A DNA stretch of 64,000 bases, taken from the NCBI RefSeq assembly GCF_014360585.1, contig NZ_JACIXG010000020.1, forward strand, positions 1 to 64,000, read 5' to 3'. Source of the stretch: Nocardioides sp. (GTDB lineage Bacteria > Actinomycetota > Actinomycetes > Propionibacteriales > Nocardioidaceae). The position numbers and the translations under genes are program-made. This document shows positions 16,116-29,957 of the stretch, one piece after another (positions within the stretch are counted from its first letter, which is position 1; every line of letters starts with the position of its first letter). The notes below the pieces were generated by a model, which saw nothing but the letters and a program-made list of their open reading frames with translations, did not search any database and was not told the DNA's origin.

Positions 16116-17267
16116 GTGCCGCTGCATGCCCACAAAGAAGCAATCCTCGTACTCGAGGATGGTCGAACGTTCCGGGGAGAGTCGTTCGGCGCCGAGGGTG
16201 AGACCTTCGGCGAGGCGGTCTTCTCCACCGGTATGACGGGCTACCAGGAGACGCTGACCGACCCGAGCTACCACCAGCAGGTGGTCGTGATGACCGCGCC
16301 GCACGTCGGCAACACCGGTGTGAACGACGAGGACCCGGAGTCGCGCAGGATCTGGGTGGCCGGATACGTCGTCCGCGACCCTGCCCGGGTCTCCTCCAAC
16401 TGGCGTGCCAAGCGCAGCCTCGACGACGACCTCCGCGACCAGTCCGTGGTCGGCATCAGTGGGATCGACACCCGCGCGCTGACCCGCCACCTGCGTGAGC
16501 GCGGGGCGATGCGCGTCGGGATCTCGACGATCGAGACCGACCCCGAGGTGCTGCTGAAGAAGGTGCTGGCCTCAGCTGAGATGAGCGGCACGAACCTCTC
16601 CGACGCGGTCACCACCGCCGAGGCGTACGTCGTGCCCGCGAAGGGCGAGAAGCGGTTCACCGTCGCGGCCCTCGACCTCGGCATCAAGGAGATGACTCCG
16701 GAGCGGATGGCCGAGCGCGGCATCGAGGTGCACGTGCTCCCGGCGACCGCGACCCTCGAGGACGTCAAGGCGGTCGGCGCTGACTCCGGCGGCCCCGACG
16801 GCCTCTTCTACTCCAACGGCCCCGGCGACCCGGCCGCGACCACCGGCCAGGTGGAGCTGCTCCAGGCGGCGCTGGCCGAGGACATCCCCTACTTCGGCAT
16901 CTGCTTCGGCAACCAGCTCTTCGGCCGCGCGCTCGGCTTCGGGACGTACAAGCTGAAGTACGGCCACCGCGGGATCAACCAGCCGGTCATGGACCTCACC
17001 ACCCGCAAGGTCGAGGTGACTGCCCACAACCACGGCTTCGCCGTCGACGCGCCGGTCGACGAGGAGACCTCGACGCCGTACGGCATCGCGACCGTCTCCC
17101 ACGTCAACCTCAACGACGACTGCGTCGAGGGCCTCGAGCTCAAGGACGCCCAGACCGGGAAGCTGAAGGGCTTCTCGGTCCAGTACCACCCGGAGGCAGC
17201 GGCCGGCCCGCACGATGCCGCCTACCTTTTCGACCGGTTCATCTCTCTCATGGCGAAGGAGGTCTGA
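16116..17267 (+). CDS. carA: carbamoyl-phosphate synthase small subunit
   Basis: 383 residues. Glutamine amidotransferase subunit supplying ammonia to CarB. N-terminal CarA domain ([15 protein letters not shown]...[17 protein letters not shown]), then class I amidotransferase with the nucleophile C263 in GICFGNQ and the His/Glu pair in [16 protein letters not shown] 16116 is chosen because it lies 7 bases after the AGAAGGAG of the PyrR leader and gives the usual N-terminus. carB follows after 3 bases. Confidence 0.97.
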   Translation: MPLHAHKEAILVLEDGRTFRGESFGAEGETFGEAVFSTGMTGYQETLTDPSYHQQVVVMTAPHVGNTGVNDEDPESRRIWVAGYVVRDPARVSSNWRAKRSLDDDLRDQSVVGISGIDTRALTRHLRERGAMRVGISTIETDPEVLLKKVLASAEMSGTNLSDAVTTAEAYVVPAKGEKRFTVAALDLGIKEMTPERMAERGIEVHVLPATATLEDVKAVGADSGGPDGLFYSNGPGDPAATTGQVELLQAALAEDIPYFGICFGNQLFGRALGFGTYKLKYGHRGINQPVMDLTTRKVEVTAHNHGFAVDAPVDEETSTPYGIATVSHVNLNDDCVEGLELKDAQTGKLKGFSVQYHPEAAAGPHDAAYLFDRFISLMAKEV

Positions 17268-17270
17268 GCG

Positions 17271-20602
<3,332 letters not shown>

Positions 20603-20606
<4 letters not shown>

Positions 20607-21643
20607 GGGCGTATCGGACGCTGTTCGACAAGGTCCTGACGAAGTCGGATCCCGAGCGCGCCCACCAGCAGGCCTTCGCCGCCATCCGGGCCGCCGGTCC
20701 GGCACTGGCCAAGGCGCGTACGCCGGGATCGCCGGTGCACGCGATGGGGCTCACCTTCCCGAACGTGATCGGGCTGGCCGCGGGTTTCGACAAGAACGCG
20801 GTCGGCATCGACGCGCTGGGCGGGCTCGGGTTCGGCCACGTCGAGATCGGCACGGTCACCGGTGAGGGCCAGCCGGGCAACCCCACGCCGCGGCTCTTCC
20901 GGCTGCCCGCCGACCGCGCCGTGATCAACCGGATGGGCTTCAACAACGACGGCGCCGAGGCGGTCGCCGCCCGGCTGGCGAGCCGGCTCGAGCGGCGCGG
21001 CACCGCCACCGGCGGCCCGGTCCTCGGCATCAACATCGGCAAGACGAAGCTGGTGCCGGAGGACGACCAGGCGGCAGTCGAGGCCGACTACGCCAAGTCG
21101 GCGCGGCTGCTGGCCCCCTATGCCGACTACCTGGTCGTCAACGTCTCCTCGCCCAACACGCCCGGCCTGCGCAGCCTGCAGTCGGTGGAGAAGCTGCAGC
21201 CGCTGCTGGAGCATGTCCGCTCCATCTCTGACCAGGTGACCAAGCACCGGGTCCCGCTGCTGGTCAAGATCGCCCCCGACCTGGCCGACTCCGACGTCGT
21301 CGAGGTCGCCGACCTGGCCATGGCGATCGGCCTGGACGGGATCATCGCGACCAACACCACCATCGGTCGCGAGCACCTCGCCTCGGCGCCCGCCGAGATC
21401 ACCGCCGCCGGCGCCGGCGGCCTCTCCGGCGCCCCGCTCAAGGCGCGCGCTCTCGACGTCCTGCGGCTGCTCCGCAGCCGGGTCAGCGCCGAGATGACCC
21501 TTGTCGGTGTCGGTGGCATCACCACGCCTGCGGACGCTCGCGAGCGCCTCGCGGCCGGTGCCGACCTGCTGCAGGGCTACACCGGGTTCATCTACGAGGG
21601 TCCGCTCTACGCCCGCCGCATCGCGAACGGAGTCCGCGCATGA
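20603..21643 (+). CDS. pyrD: dihydroorotate dehydrogenase (quinone), class 2
   Basis: 346 residues. FMN enzyme oxidising dihydroorotate with quinone as acceptor at the membrane. The class-2 N-terminal amphipathic helix ([29 protein letters not shown]) is present, as are [30 protein letters not shown] with the catalytic Ser, and [31 protein letters not shown]. The start is GTG 20603, which overlaps the carB stop (GTGA), implying translational coupling. Its stop overlaps pyrF (ATGA). Confidence 0.96.
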
Positions 21644-22467
21644 GCTTCGGTGCCCGCTACGCCGCCGCACTCGCCGAGCGGGGGAGGCTCTGCGCGGGGA
21701 TCGACCCGCATTCCTCGCTGCTCCTCGACTGGGGTCTGAACGACGACCTGGCCGGGCTCGAGAAGTTCGCCCTGACGGCGGTCGAGGGGCTGGCGCCCCA
21801 CGTCCCCGTCGTGAAGCCGCAGAGCGCCTTCTACGAGCGTTTCGGCTCCCGCGGCGTCGCGGTGCTGGAGCGGGTCATCGCCGAGTCGAAGGCCGCCGGG
21901 GCGCTGGTGCTCCTCGACATCAAGCGCGGCGACATCGGCTCGACCAGCCAGGCGTACGCGGATGCCTATCTCGATCCCGCGAACCCGCTGGGCTCCGACG
22001 CGGTGACGGTGAGCCCCTATCTCGGCTTCGGCTCGCTGACGCCCTTCGTGGAGACGGCGACGAGGTTCGACGCCGGGCTGTTCGTGCTCGCCCTGACTTC
22101 CAACAAGGAGGGCCCCGAGGTGCAGCACGCGACGGTCGAGGACGGCCGCAGCGTCGGCCGGGTCATGCTCGACCACCTGCGCCGGCTCAACGAGGCAGAG
22201 ACGCCGCTGGGCTCCTTCGGCGCGGTCGTCGGCGCGACGATTGACGGAGCGGACGGCGCCGGCGTGGCGTACGACTTCGGGTTCAACGGCCCCATCCTGG
22301 CGCCGGGATTCGGGGAGCAGGGCGGCACCCCCGCCGACCTCGCCCGCATCTTCGGCGCCGCCAACGCGAGCGTCGTCGCCAGCACCAGCCGCGGTCTGCT
22401 CCGCAAGGGTCCGAGCCTCGCCGCGCTGCGGGACGAGGCTCTGCGGCTGCGTGACGTGCTCGGCTGA
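21640..22467 (+). CDS. pyrF: orotidine 5'-phosphate decarboxylase (type 2)
   Basis: 275 residues. Last step of UMP synthesis. The active-site DxKxxD array is LLDIKRGDIGSTSQAYADAYL (from about residue 95), and the phosphate-binding end GFGEQGGTPADLARIFGAANASVVASTSRGLL is intact. The length and the RLCAGIDPHSSLLLDWGL start are typical of the type 2 family of actinobacteria. It is the terminal gene of the second pyr operon and is followed by a 25-bp perfect hairpin. Confidence 0.96.
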   Translation: MSFGARYAAALAERGRLCAGIDPHSSLLLDWGLNDDLAGLEKFALTAVEGLAPHVPVVKPQSAFYERFGSRGVAVLERVIAESKAAGALVLLDIKRGDIGSTSQAYADAYLDPANPLGSDAVTVSPYLGFGSLTPFVETATRFDAGLFVLALTSNKEGPEVQHATVEDGRSVGRVMLDHLRRLNEAETPLGSFGAVVGATIDGADGAGVAYDFGFNGPILAPGFGEQGGTPADLARIFGAANASVVASTSRGLLRKGPSLAALRDEALRLRDVLG

Positions 22468-22474
22468 CGGTCGA

Positions 22475-22537
22475 GATATGACGGGACGTTCTTGTCGGTC
22501 TACCGCCTGGTAACCGACAAGAACGTCCCGTCATATC
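22475..22537. terminator. perfect 25-bp hairpin after pyrF
   Basis: Two 25-base arms pair without mismatch around a 13-base loop that itself can form a 4-bp stem. It starts 8 bases after the pyrF stop codon. There is no T-run. It probably ends the carAB-pyrDF transcript, but the length and perfection exceed what a terminator needs. Confidence 0.6.
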
Positions 22538-22634
22538 CAAGCCGCGCCAGCGACAGTTCAGCGCGCTATCGCACATGTGGGTCGCCGTCGGCCCTATCGC
22601 ACAGCCCGCCTCCGGCGGCTGGCAGACTGATCAG

Positions 22635-23084
22635 ATGACCAGTCTCCGGATGGCCGCCCAGTTCCTCGTCGTCCCGATCCTCGCCACGACCCTGACCGCG
22701 TGCGGCGACCCGATCGACGACTACTGCGAGTCCTTGAAGGGGCACCAGGCGGAGCTGACGAAGACGCTGGGGGAGGGCGACACCAGTGGCCTGATCGCGG
22801 CCCTTCCGGTCTTCGAGGACCTCGAGCGCAACGCGCCCGAGGACATCAGGAAGGACTGGAAGACGCTCAACACCGCGATCTCCGGGCTCAGCGGCGCCCT
22901 GGAGGAGGCCGGCGTCAGCGCCGACGACTTCGAGAACGGTGAGCCGCCGGAGGGGGTCTCCGCGGCCGAGGCGAAGAAGATCGCCGACGCGGCCACGCAG
23001 GTGAGCAGCACGAAGACACAGGAAGCATCCGTACGCGTCCAGCAGCAGGCGCGAGATGTCTGCCACACCTCGCTGACCCTGTGA
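22635..23084 (+). CDS. putative lipoprotein
   Basis: 149 residues. Signal peptide MTSLRMAAQFLVVPILATTLTAC with lipobox LTAC|G at residues 20-23; the mature acidic, helical protein begins GDPIDDYCESLKGHQAELTK. A hydrophilic helix with SKTQEASVRVQQQARDVCHTSL ends it; two cysteines could form a disulfide. No domain recognised. ATG 22635 is chosen because upstream codons do not fit a signal peptide. A CAGACT sequence 8 bases upstream could be a weak -10. Confidence 0.78.
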   Translation: MTSLRMAAQFLVVPILATTLTACGDPIDDYCESLKGHQAELTKTLGEGDTSGLIAALPVFEDLERNAPEDIRKDWKTLNTAISGLSGALEEAGVSADDFENGEPPEGVSAAEAKKIADAATQVSSTKTQEASVRVQQQARDVCHTSLTL

Positions 23085-23147
23085 ACCAGCTGGAAACCAG
23101 ATGGACGCGAGTTAGGCGACCCCGATTGCCGCTGCGGCAACGTAATG

Positions 23148-23153
23148 GCTAGA
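23148..23153 (+). promoter_or_regulatory. possible -10 element of mihF
   Basis: TAGATT would start a leader of about 100 bases. The leader contains a GAGCGCT/AGCGCTC hairpin with a six-base AT-rich loop near 23160-23180. Confidence 0.35.
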
Positions 23154-23259
23154 TTGGCGCGAGCGCTTATTTCAGCGCTCAGCCGGGGGGCTCGATCCCT
23201 AGTACCGCGCGACCCGGTTGCCCTGTCGACTACACACTTGAACGTGAAAGGGAGTCTTC

Positions 23260-23580
23260 GTGGCTCTGCCTCCGGACATCACCCCTGAACAGCGCGCTGC
23301 CGCGCTGGCGAAAGCCGCGGCGTCGCGCCAGGAGCGGGCTGCTGTCAAGAACAAGGTCCGCACTGGCGGCATGTCCGTCGCCGAGGTCATCGAGGAGGGG
23401 AAGAAGAACGAGGTCGTCGGCAAGATGAAGGTCATCGACCTCCTCACCTCCCACCCCGGCCTCGGTGAGGTGCGGGCGACCCAGATGATGGAGCGTCTCG
23501 GCATCGCGATGAGCCGCCGTGTGCAGGGCCTCGGCCCCAAGCAGGTGGCCGCGTTGGTCGAGGAGTTCTCTCGGCGATGA
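23260..23580 (+). CDS. mihF: actinobacterial integration host factor
   Basis: 106 residues. Nucleoid-associated DNA-binding protein, essential in mycobacteria, unrelated to proteobacterial [39 protein letters not shown] is the basic N-terminal helix; the S13-like helix-two-turn-helix region [43 protein letters not shown] is complete. GTG 23260 has AAAGGGAG upstream. The stop overlaps the gmk start (ATGA), the usual mihF-gmk-rpoZ order. Confidence 0.97.
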   Translation: MALPPDITPEQRAAALAKAAASRQERAAVKNKVRTGGMSVAEVIEEGKKNEVVGKMKVIDLLTSHPGLGEVRATQMMERLGIAMSRRVQGLGPKQVAALVEEFSRR

Positions 23581-24212
23581 GTCTGATGACGGACGAGAAG
23601 ACCACGGCCGGAGCGGGCGAGAGCCAGGAGAACCGACTGGTCGTCCTGGCCGGCCCGACCGCGGTCGGCAAGGGCACCGTCTCCGCAGCGGTACGTGACG
23701 GCCACCCCGAGGTCTTCTTGTCCGTCTCGGCGACGACCCGGAAGCCTCGCGAGGGCGAGGTCAACGGGGTGCACTATCTGTTCGTCTCCGACGAGGAGTT
23801 CGACGCGATGATCGCCGGCGGCGAGCTCCTGGAGTGGGCCACGGTCCACAACATGGCGCGCTACGGCACCCCTCGCGGCCCCGTCGACAAGGCGCTGGCC
23901 GAGGGTCGCCCGGCGATGCTCGAGATCGACCTGCAGGGTGCCCGGCTCGTGCGCGAGACAATGCCCGAGGCCATCTTCGTGTTTCTGGCCCCGCCGAGCT
24001 GGGAAGAGCTCGTCCGTCGCCTGGTCGGTCGTGGCACCGAGACCGAGGCAGAACGCGAGCGGCGCCTGCAGACCGCGCGGGTCGAGCTGGCGGCGGAGAA
24101 GGAGTTCGACGTCACCATCGTCAACCACGAAGTTCATCAGGCAGCCGATGAGTTGGTAACCTTGATGACGCTCGGGCTTCCGAGCAAGAAATCCGACCAA
24201 GCCGACAAGTGA
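23577..24212 (+). CDS. gmk: guanylate kinase
   Basis: 211 residues; phosphorylates GMP to GDP. P-loop [16 protein letters not shown] (about 22-37), the GMP-binding [29 protein letters not shown], and [12 protein letters not shown] are all canonical. The short N-terminal extension [17 protein letters not shown] is poorly conserved in the family. ATG 23577 overlaps the mihF stop; ATG 23586 is an alternative. rpoZ follows after 7 bases. Confidence 0.96.
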   Translation: MSLMTDEKTTAGAGESQENRLVVLAGPTAVGKGTVSAAVRDGHPEVFLSVSATTRKPREGEVNGVHYLFVSDEEFDAMIAGGELLEWATVHNMARYGTPRGPVDKALAEGRPAMLEIDLQGARLVRETMPEAIFVFLAPPSWEELVRRLVGRGTETEAERERRLQTARVELAAEKEFDVTIVNHEVHQAADELVTLMTLGLPSKKSDQADK

Positions 24213-24219
24213 GGCTCAC

Positions 24220-24546
24220 GTGGCTGCCCCTCAGATCGACGCCCAGGGCGTGACCAACCCCTCGATCGACGACCTGCTGACGAAGACCGACAGCAAGTAC
24301 AAGCTGGTTCTCTACAGCGCCCAGCGGGCTCGCCAGATCAACGCCTACTACTCGCAGCTCGGGGAGGGCCTGCTGGAGTACGTCGGCCCCCTCGTCGACA
24401 CCCACGTCCAGGAGAAGCCCCTCTCGATCGCGCTGCGCGAGATCAACGAGGACCTGCTGACCTGCGAGGACATCGACCCGGCCGAGCTGGCCGCTCAGGC
24501 CGCTGCTCAGGCGGCTGCTGCCCAAGCGCCCGCCGCCGAAGCCTGA
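24220..24546 (+). CDS. rpoZ: DNA-directed RNA polymerase omega subunit
   Basis: 108 residues. Assembles and stabilises the beta-prime subunit. The conserved core is [35 protein letters not shown], followed by a helical [13 protein letters not shown]. An Ala/Gln-rich tail ends the protein. GTG 24220 lies 7 bases after the gmk stop. Confidence 0.96.
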   Translation: MAAPQIDAQGVTNPSIDDLLTKTDSKYKLVLYSAQRARQINAYYSQLGEGLLEYVGPLVDTHVQEKPLSIALREINEDLLTCEDIDPAELAAQAAAQAAAAQAPAAEA

Positions 24547-24584
24547 TCCTCAGGTCTTCCGCTGTCCACCAACAGCACCACCCC

Positions 24585-24611
24585 GGCCGCCGCTCTCGAC
24601 GAGCGGCGGCC
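24585..24611. terminator. 11-bp hairpin between rpoZ and coaBC
   Basis: Perfect arms ggccgccgctc and gagcggcggcc around TCGAC. It ends 4 bases before GTG 24616. Either it is the rpoZ terminator, or, if coaBC starts at the upstream in-frame CTG 24562, it is coding sequence. Confidence 0.4.
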
Positions 24612-24615
24612 GAAA

Positions 24616-25827
24616 GTGGTCTTAGGGGTCGCCGGCGGCATCGCCGCCTACAAGGCGGCCGAGCTGCTGCGCCGGTTCACCGAGTCCGGCCATGACGTGA
24701 CCGTGGTCCCCACGGCCTCCGCCCTCGAGTTCGTCGGCGCCCCCACCTGGGCGGCGCTGTCGGGCAAGGAGATCGCCACCGGCGTCTTCGAGAACATCAC
24801 CGAGGTCCCGCACGTACGCATCGGGCAGCAGGCCGACCTCGTCGTGGTCGCGCCCGCGACCGCCAACACGCTCGCCCGCGCGGCCCACGGCCTCGCGGAC
24901 GACCTGCTGAGCAACGTACTTCTGACCGCGCGCTGCCCGGTCGTCTTCGCCCCGGCGATGCACACCGAGATGTGGGAGCACCCGGCCACCCAGGCAAACG
25001 TGGCCACGCTGCGCGAGCGCGGCAACATCGTGATCGAGCCCGCTGAGGGCCGCCTGACCGGTAAGGACACCGGCAAGGGCCGACTGCCCGAGCCGGCCGA
25101 GATCTTCGAGCTCTCCCGCGCCGTGCTCACCCACGGCGGCCGAGCGGACCTCGTCGGCCGTCACGTCGTGGTCTCCGCCGGCGGCACCCGGGAGTATCTG
25201 GACCCGGTCCGCTTCCTCGGCAATCGTTCCTCCGGGCTCCAGGGCTACGCGATCGCCCGCGCCGCGGCCGCCCGCGGGGCCGAGGTGACCCTGATCGCCG
25301 CCAACGTGACCCTGCCCGACCCGGCCGGCCTGAAGGTCGTACGTGTCGGCACCACCGCCGAGCTGCGCGACGCCGTGGTCTCCGCGGCTGCCGGTGCGGA
25401 CGCGGTGGTCATGGCCGCCGCCCCGGCCGACTTCCGCCCGACCGGGGTGAGCGAGGCCAAGATCAAGAAGGCGGCCGACGGGTCGGCGCCGACGATCGAG
25501 CTGATGCAGAACCCGGACATCCTGTCCGAGATCTCCCACCACCGCACCAAGCCGGGACAGATCGTGGTGGGCTTCGCTGCCGAGACCGGTGACGCGACCG
25601 GCTCGGTGCTCGACCTGGCCGCGGCCAAGCTGAAGCGGAAGGGCTGCGACCTGCTCGTCGTCAACGACGTCAGCGGTGGCGCCGTCTTCGGCAGCGAGGT
25701 CAACAAGGCCGTCATCCTGGGCGCCGACGGCGGCCACGTCGACGTGGCCGAAGGGGCCAAGTCCGCCCTCGCCGAGGTGATCTGGGACCAGATCGTCTTA
25801 CGAATGGATGAACGTCCCACAAACTGA
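24616..25827 (+). CDS. coaBC: bifunctional phosphopantothenoylcysteine decarboxylase / phosphopantothenate-cysteine ligase
   Basis: 403 residues. CoaC flavoprotein domain (1-185) with VLGVAGGIAAYKAAELLRRF, VVVAPATANTLARAAHGLADDLLSN and FAPAMHTEMWEHPAT; CoaB domain (about 190-400) with VVSAGGTREYLDPVRFLGNRSSG and CDLLVVNDVSGGAVFGSEVNKAVIL. Makes 4'-phosphopantetheine for coenzyme A. The start is uncertain. GTG 24616 gives a family-like N-terminus but no ribosome-binding site. The frame is also open to a CTG at 24562, encoding STNSTTPAAALDERRPK. Confidence 0.94.
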   Translation: MVLGVAGGIAAYKAAELLRRFTESGHDVTVVPTASALEFVGAPTWAALSGKEIATGVFENITEVPHVRIGQQADLVVVAPATANTLARAAHGLADDLLSNVLLTARCPVVFAPAMHTEMWEHPATQANVATLRERGNIVIEPAEGRLTGKDTGKGRLPEPAEIFELSRAVLTHGGRADLVGRHVVVSAGGTREYLDPVRFLGNRSSGLQGYAIARAAAARGAEVTLIAANVTLPDPAGLKVVRVGTTAELRDAVVSAAAGADAVVMAAAPADFRPTGVSEAKIKKAADGSAPTIELMQNPDILSEISHHRTKPGQIVVGFAAETGDATGSVLDLAAAKLKRKGCDLLVVNDVSGGAVFGSEVNKAVILGADGGHVDVAEGAKSALAEVIWDQIVLRMDERPTN

Positions 25828-25954
25828 CGACACGCCACGCGCCACGATGAGGACCAGCCCAACGGTCCTGGGGTTCGGGGTCTATGTTTGTCGACCAGAA
25901 CGACTGACGTTTCTTACCTGAACACCCACACGAACCTGTGAAACGGAGCTACAC

Positions 25955-27154
<1,200 letters not shown>

Positions 27155-27175
27155 CACACCGCACCCCCGTAATTT

Positions 27176-27241
27176 GCCGAGTCGGCGCGTTCTAACGCGC
27201 CGACTCGGCGTGGTTCTTGGTCAGAACGAGCCGACTCGGCG
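27176..27241. repeat. compound inverted repeat between metK and priA
   Basis: A perfect 16-bp stem (27176-27191 with 27194-27209) is followed by a small GTTCT/AGAAC stem (about 27213-27227). A third gccgactcggcg copy at 27230-27241 could replace the right arm of the first hairpin, so two mutually exclusive folds are possible. Probably the metK terminator; it abuts the priA promoter. Confidence 0.55.
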
Positions 27242-27260
27242 TTGTGTCGGCGCGGGCTGG

Positions 27261-27266
27261 TAGGAA
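27261..27266 (+). promoter_or_regulatory. -10 element for leaderless priA
   Basis: TAGGAA ends 8 bases before GTG 27275; no ribosome-binding site. Confidence 0.45.
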
Positions 27267-27274
27267 TATCGGTT

Positions 27275-29344
27275 GTGACCCGGGGACCGCAGGAGGCAGC
27301 TGGGGCAGCCGAGCTCGAGCTGCCCGGGCTGGTTCGCGACCGGGTGAAGGAGGGGCGCGCGAAAGCCGCTGCCACCCGGGCGCGCAAGGCCGCGGAGGCC
27401 TCGGTCGCCGAGATCGATCCCGTCGCCAAGGTCCTGGTCGACCTGCCGATGGCCCATCTGGACAAGCCTTTCGACTACGCCGTCCCGGCCTCGATGGCCG
27501 AGGAGGCGCGCCCCGGGGTGCGGGTCAAGGTGCGGTTCGGGCCCAAGGACGTCGACGGCTACGTCGTGGCGCGGACTGAGGCCTCCGAGATCGCGAACCT
27601 GCAGCCGCTCAAGCGGGTGGTCAGCTCGGAAGTGGTGCTCACCCCGCAGGTGGCCGCGCTGAGCGACTCGGTCGCCCGACGCTACGCGGGCGCCCGGGCT
27701 GACGTTCTCCGGCTCGCGCTGCCGCCGCGGCATGCCTCGACGGAGAAGGAGGCGCTCTCGGCCGCCCCCGCCGGACGTCGGTTCGACGCGGATGCCGCGG
27801 CGGCGGCATGGGCCGGCCACGAGCCGGCGGCCGCGTTCCTGCGGCATCTCGCCTCCGGCGGCGCCCCGCGCGCGGTCTGGCACGCCGCGGCCGGCACCGA
27901 CCACGCCGACCTGATCGCTCACGCGGCCGCCGCGACGCTGGACTCCGGTCGCGGCGCGCTGGTCGTGGTGCCGGACTGGAAGGATCTTGCCCGTCTCGAC
28001 GCTGCGATGACGAAGGTGCTGGGGGAGGGGCAGCATGCCGTGCTGGCCGCCGACGCCGGCCCGGCCCAGCGCTACCGGGAGTTCCTGCGGGTCTCCCGAG
28101 GTGCGGTCAAGGTGGCGATCGGCACTCGAGCGGCTGCCTTCGCGCCGGTGCACGACCTCGGCCTGGTGGTCGTCTGGGACGACGGTGACGACCTGCTGGC
28201 CGAACAGCGTTCGCCCTATCCGCACGCTCGCGACGTGCTGCTGTTGCGGTCCGAGCAGGAGCAGGCGGCGGCGCTCGTGGGCGGCTTCGCACGGACGGTG
28301 GAGGCCGGGTTCCTGACCGAGACCGGCTGGGCCCAGGAGATCCGGCCGACGCGCGCCCTGGCCAGGCAGCGAGTGAGCATCGAGATCACCGGTGACACCG
28401 ACTTCGACCTCGAGAAGGACCCGCTCACCCGTGCCTCCCGGGTGCCCCGCGAGGCCCACGAGGTGATCCGCGCCGCCCTCGCCACCGGGCCGGTCCTGCT
28501 GCAGACCCCGCGCCGGGGCTATGCCGCCTCGCTGGCCTGCGACCGATGCCGTACGCCGGCCAGGTGTCCTGCCTGTCAGGGGCCGCTGCAGCTAGGCGGA
28601 CCGGCCGCGCCCCCGACCTGCGGTTGGTGCGGACACACCGAGACGGCCTGGGCGTGTGGTGCCTGCGGCGGGTTCGGGCTGCGGGCCCCGATCATCGGCG
28701 AGGCGCGTACGGCCGAGGAGATGGGCCGCTCCTTCGCCGGCACTCGAGTGGTGACGTCCTCGGCCGGCTCGGTCAGGCAGACCGTGCCGGACACGCCGGC
28801 GATCGTGGTCGCGACCATCGGCGCCGAGCCCGTCGCCGACGGTGGGTACGCCGCGGTGCTGTTGCTCGACACCTGGCTGCTGCTGGGGCGACCGGACCTG
28901 CGCACCGACGAGGAGGCGCTGCGGCGGTGGAGCAACGCCGCCGGGCTGGTGCGGCCTGGCGGGCGGGTGCTGGTCGTCGGTGACCCGGCGCTGCCGGTGC
29001 TGCAGGCGCTGGTGCGGTGGGACCAGCCCGGGTTCGCCCAGCGGGAGGCGTCGGCGCGGCAGGAGGCCCACCTCCCGCCGGCATCGAGGCTGGCCACCAT
29101 CACCGGCACGCCCGGCGCGCTCGACGACGCGCTCACCCTGCTGGCGCTGCCGCCGGGTGCCGAGGTGTTGGGCCCGGTCCCCGCCGAGCCGACCTCGACC
29201 GGAGACCCGCGGCTGCGCGCGGTCGTGCGGGTGCCACGGACTCTCGGGGTGAGGCTCACCGAGGCGCTCGGTGAGCTGCAGCGGGTGCGGTCGGCCCGCA
29301 AGCTCGACCCCGTCCGGGTCCAGGTGGATCCGCCGACGCTCTGA
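27275..29344 (+). CDS. priA: primosomal protein N' (PriA-like, helicase-degenerate)
   Basis: 689 residues. N-terminal PriA 3'-DNA-binding domain (KVLVDLPMAHLDKPFDYAVPASMAEEARPGVRVKVRFGPKDVDGYVV, about 50-95). The zinc-binding cysteine array is CDRCRTPARCPAC...CGWCGHTETAWACGACGG (about 420-465). The region that carries the Walker A GxTGSGKT in E. coli PriA has no P-loop, as in other actinobacteria, so ATP-driven unwinding is unlikely; it probably acts as a loading or scaffold factor at stalled forks. GTG 27275 starts just before the N-terminal extension and has a leaderless promoter. Confidence 0.88.
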   Translation: MTRGPQEAAGAAELELPGLVRDRVKEGRAKAAATRARKAAEASVAEIDPVAKVLVDLPMAHLDKPFDYAVPASMAEEARPGVRVKVRFGPKDVDGYVVARTEASEIANLQPLKRVVSSEVVLTPQVAALSDSVARRYAGARADVLRLALPPRHASTEKEALSAAPAGRRFDADAAAAAWAGHEPAAAFLRHLASGGAPRAVWHAAAGTDHADLIAHAAAATLDSGRGALVVVPDWKDLARLDAAMTKVLGEGQHAVLAADAGPAQRYREFLRVSRGAVKVAIGTRAAAFAPVHDLGLVVVWDDGDDLLAEQRSPYPHARDVLLLRSEQEQAAALVGGFARTVEAGFLTETGWAQEIRPTRALARQRVSIEITGDTDFDLEKDPLTRASRVPREAHEVIRAALATGPVLLQTPRRGYAASLACDRCRTPARCPACQGPLQLGGPAAPPTCGWCGHTETAWACGACGGFGLRAPIIGEARTAEEMGRSFAGTRVVTSSAGSVRQTVPDTPAIVVATIGAEPVADGGYAAVLLLDTWLLLGRPDLRTDEEALRRWSNAAGLVRPGGRVLVVGDPALPVLQALVRWDQPGFAQREASARQEAHLPPASRLATITGTPGALDDALTLLALPPGAEVLGPVPAEPTSTGDPRLRAVVRVPRTLGVRLTEALGELQRVRSARKLDPVRVQVDPPTL

Positions 29345-29372
29345 GCGGATCTGGGCCTGGCCCTCAGCCCAC

Positions 29373-29378
29373 GTATTG
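29373..29378 (+). promoter_or_regulatory. probable -10 element of def-fmt-rsmB
   Basis: TATTGT lies in the priA-def gap. A leader of about 30 bases with AGGAGA before GTG 29412 would result. Confidence 0.4.
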
Positions 29379-29411
29379 TGGTCCCGACACGCTCGACCAC
29401 CTAGGAGAACA

Positions 29412-29957
29412 GTGGCAGTCCAGCCCATCCGACTCTTCGGCGACCCAGTGCTGCGCAAGCCAGCGATCGAGGTCGTCGACTTCGACAAGGAGCTGCGCAA
29501 GCTCGTCGCCGACCTGACCGACACCATGCTCGAGGCGCCCGGTGCCGGGCTGGCCGCTCCGCAGATCGGGGTGAGCCTGCGGGTCTTCACCTGGTACGTC
29601 GATGGCGAGGTCGGCCATCTGGTCAACCCGGACCTGAGCCTGTCGGAGGAGACGCAGGACGGGTCAGAGGGATGCCTGTCGCTGCCCGACCTCACCTTCG
29701 ACTGCCGCCGCGCCCTGTCGGTGGTGGCGAAGGGCTTCGACATGCACGGCGAGCCGGTCACGATCGAAGGCTCCGAGCTGCTCGCCCGGGCCATCCAGCA
29801 CGAGACCGACCACCTCGACGGAATCCTCTTCATCGACCGGCTCGACGAGGCCGCGCGCAAGGCGGCGATGAAGGAGATCCGGCAGTCGGAATGGTTCGGC
29901 CTGGAGAAGCCGAAGGTGAAGATCTCGCCGCACGCCACGAACGGGTTCGGGTTCTGA
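29412..29957 (+). CDS. def: peptide deformylase
   Basis: 181 residues; removes the N-terminal formyl group from nascent proteins. All three metal/catalytic motifs are present: [11 protein letters not shown] (about 46-56), EGCLSLP (Cys ligand) and [14 protein letters not shown] (HExxH). GTG 29412 follows AGGAGA. fmt starts on the last base of the def stop (TGATG), so the opposing deformylase and formyltransferase are translationally coupled. Confidence 0.97.
   Translation: MAVQPIRLFGDPVLRKPAIEVVDFDKELRKLVADLTDTMLEAPGAGLAAPQIGVSLRVFTWYVDGEVGHLVNPDLSLSEETQDGSEGCLSLPDLTFDCRRALSVVAKGFDMHGEPVTIEGSELLARAIQHETDHLDGILFIDRLDEAARKAAMKEIRQSEWFGLEKPKVKISPHATNGFGF

Noticed and set aside
25828..25954. SAM riboswitch upstream of metK
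   Set aside because: No arrangement of conserved stems or the core motifs of SAM-I, SAM-II or SAM-IV could be recognised in the 127 bases.
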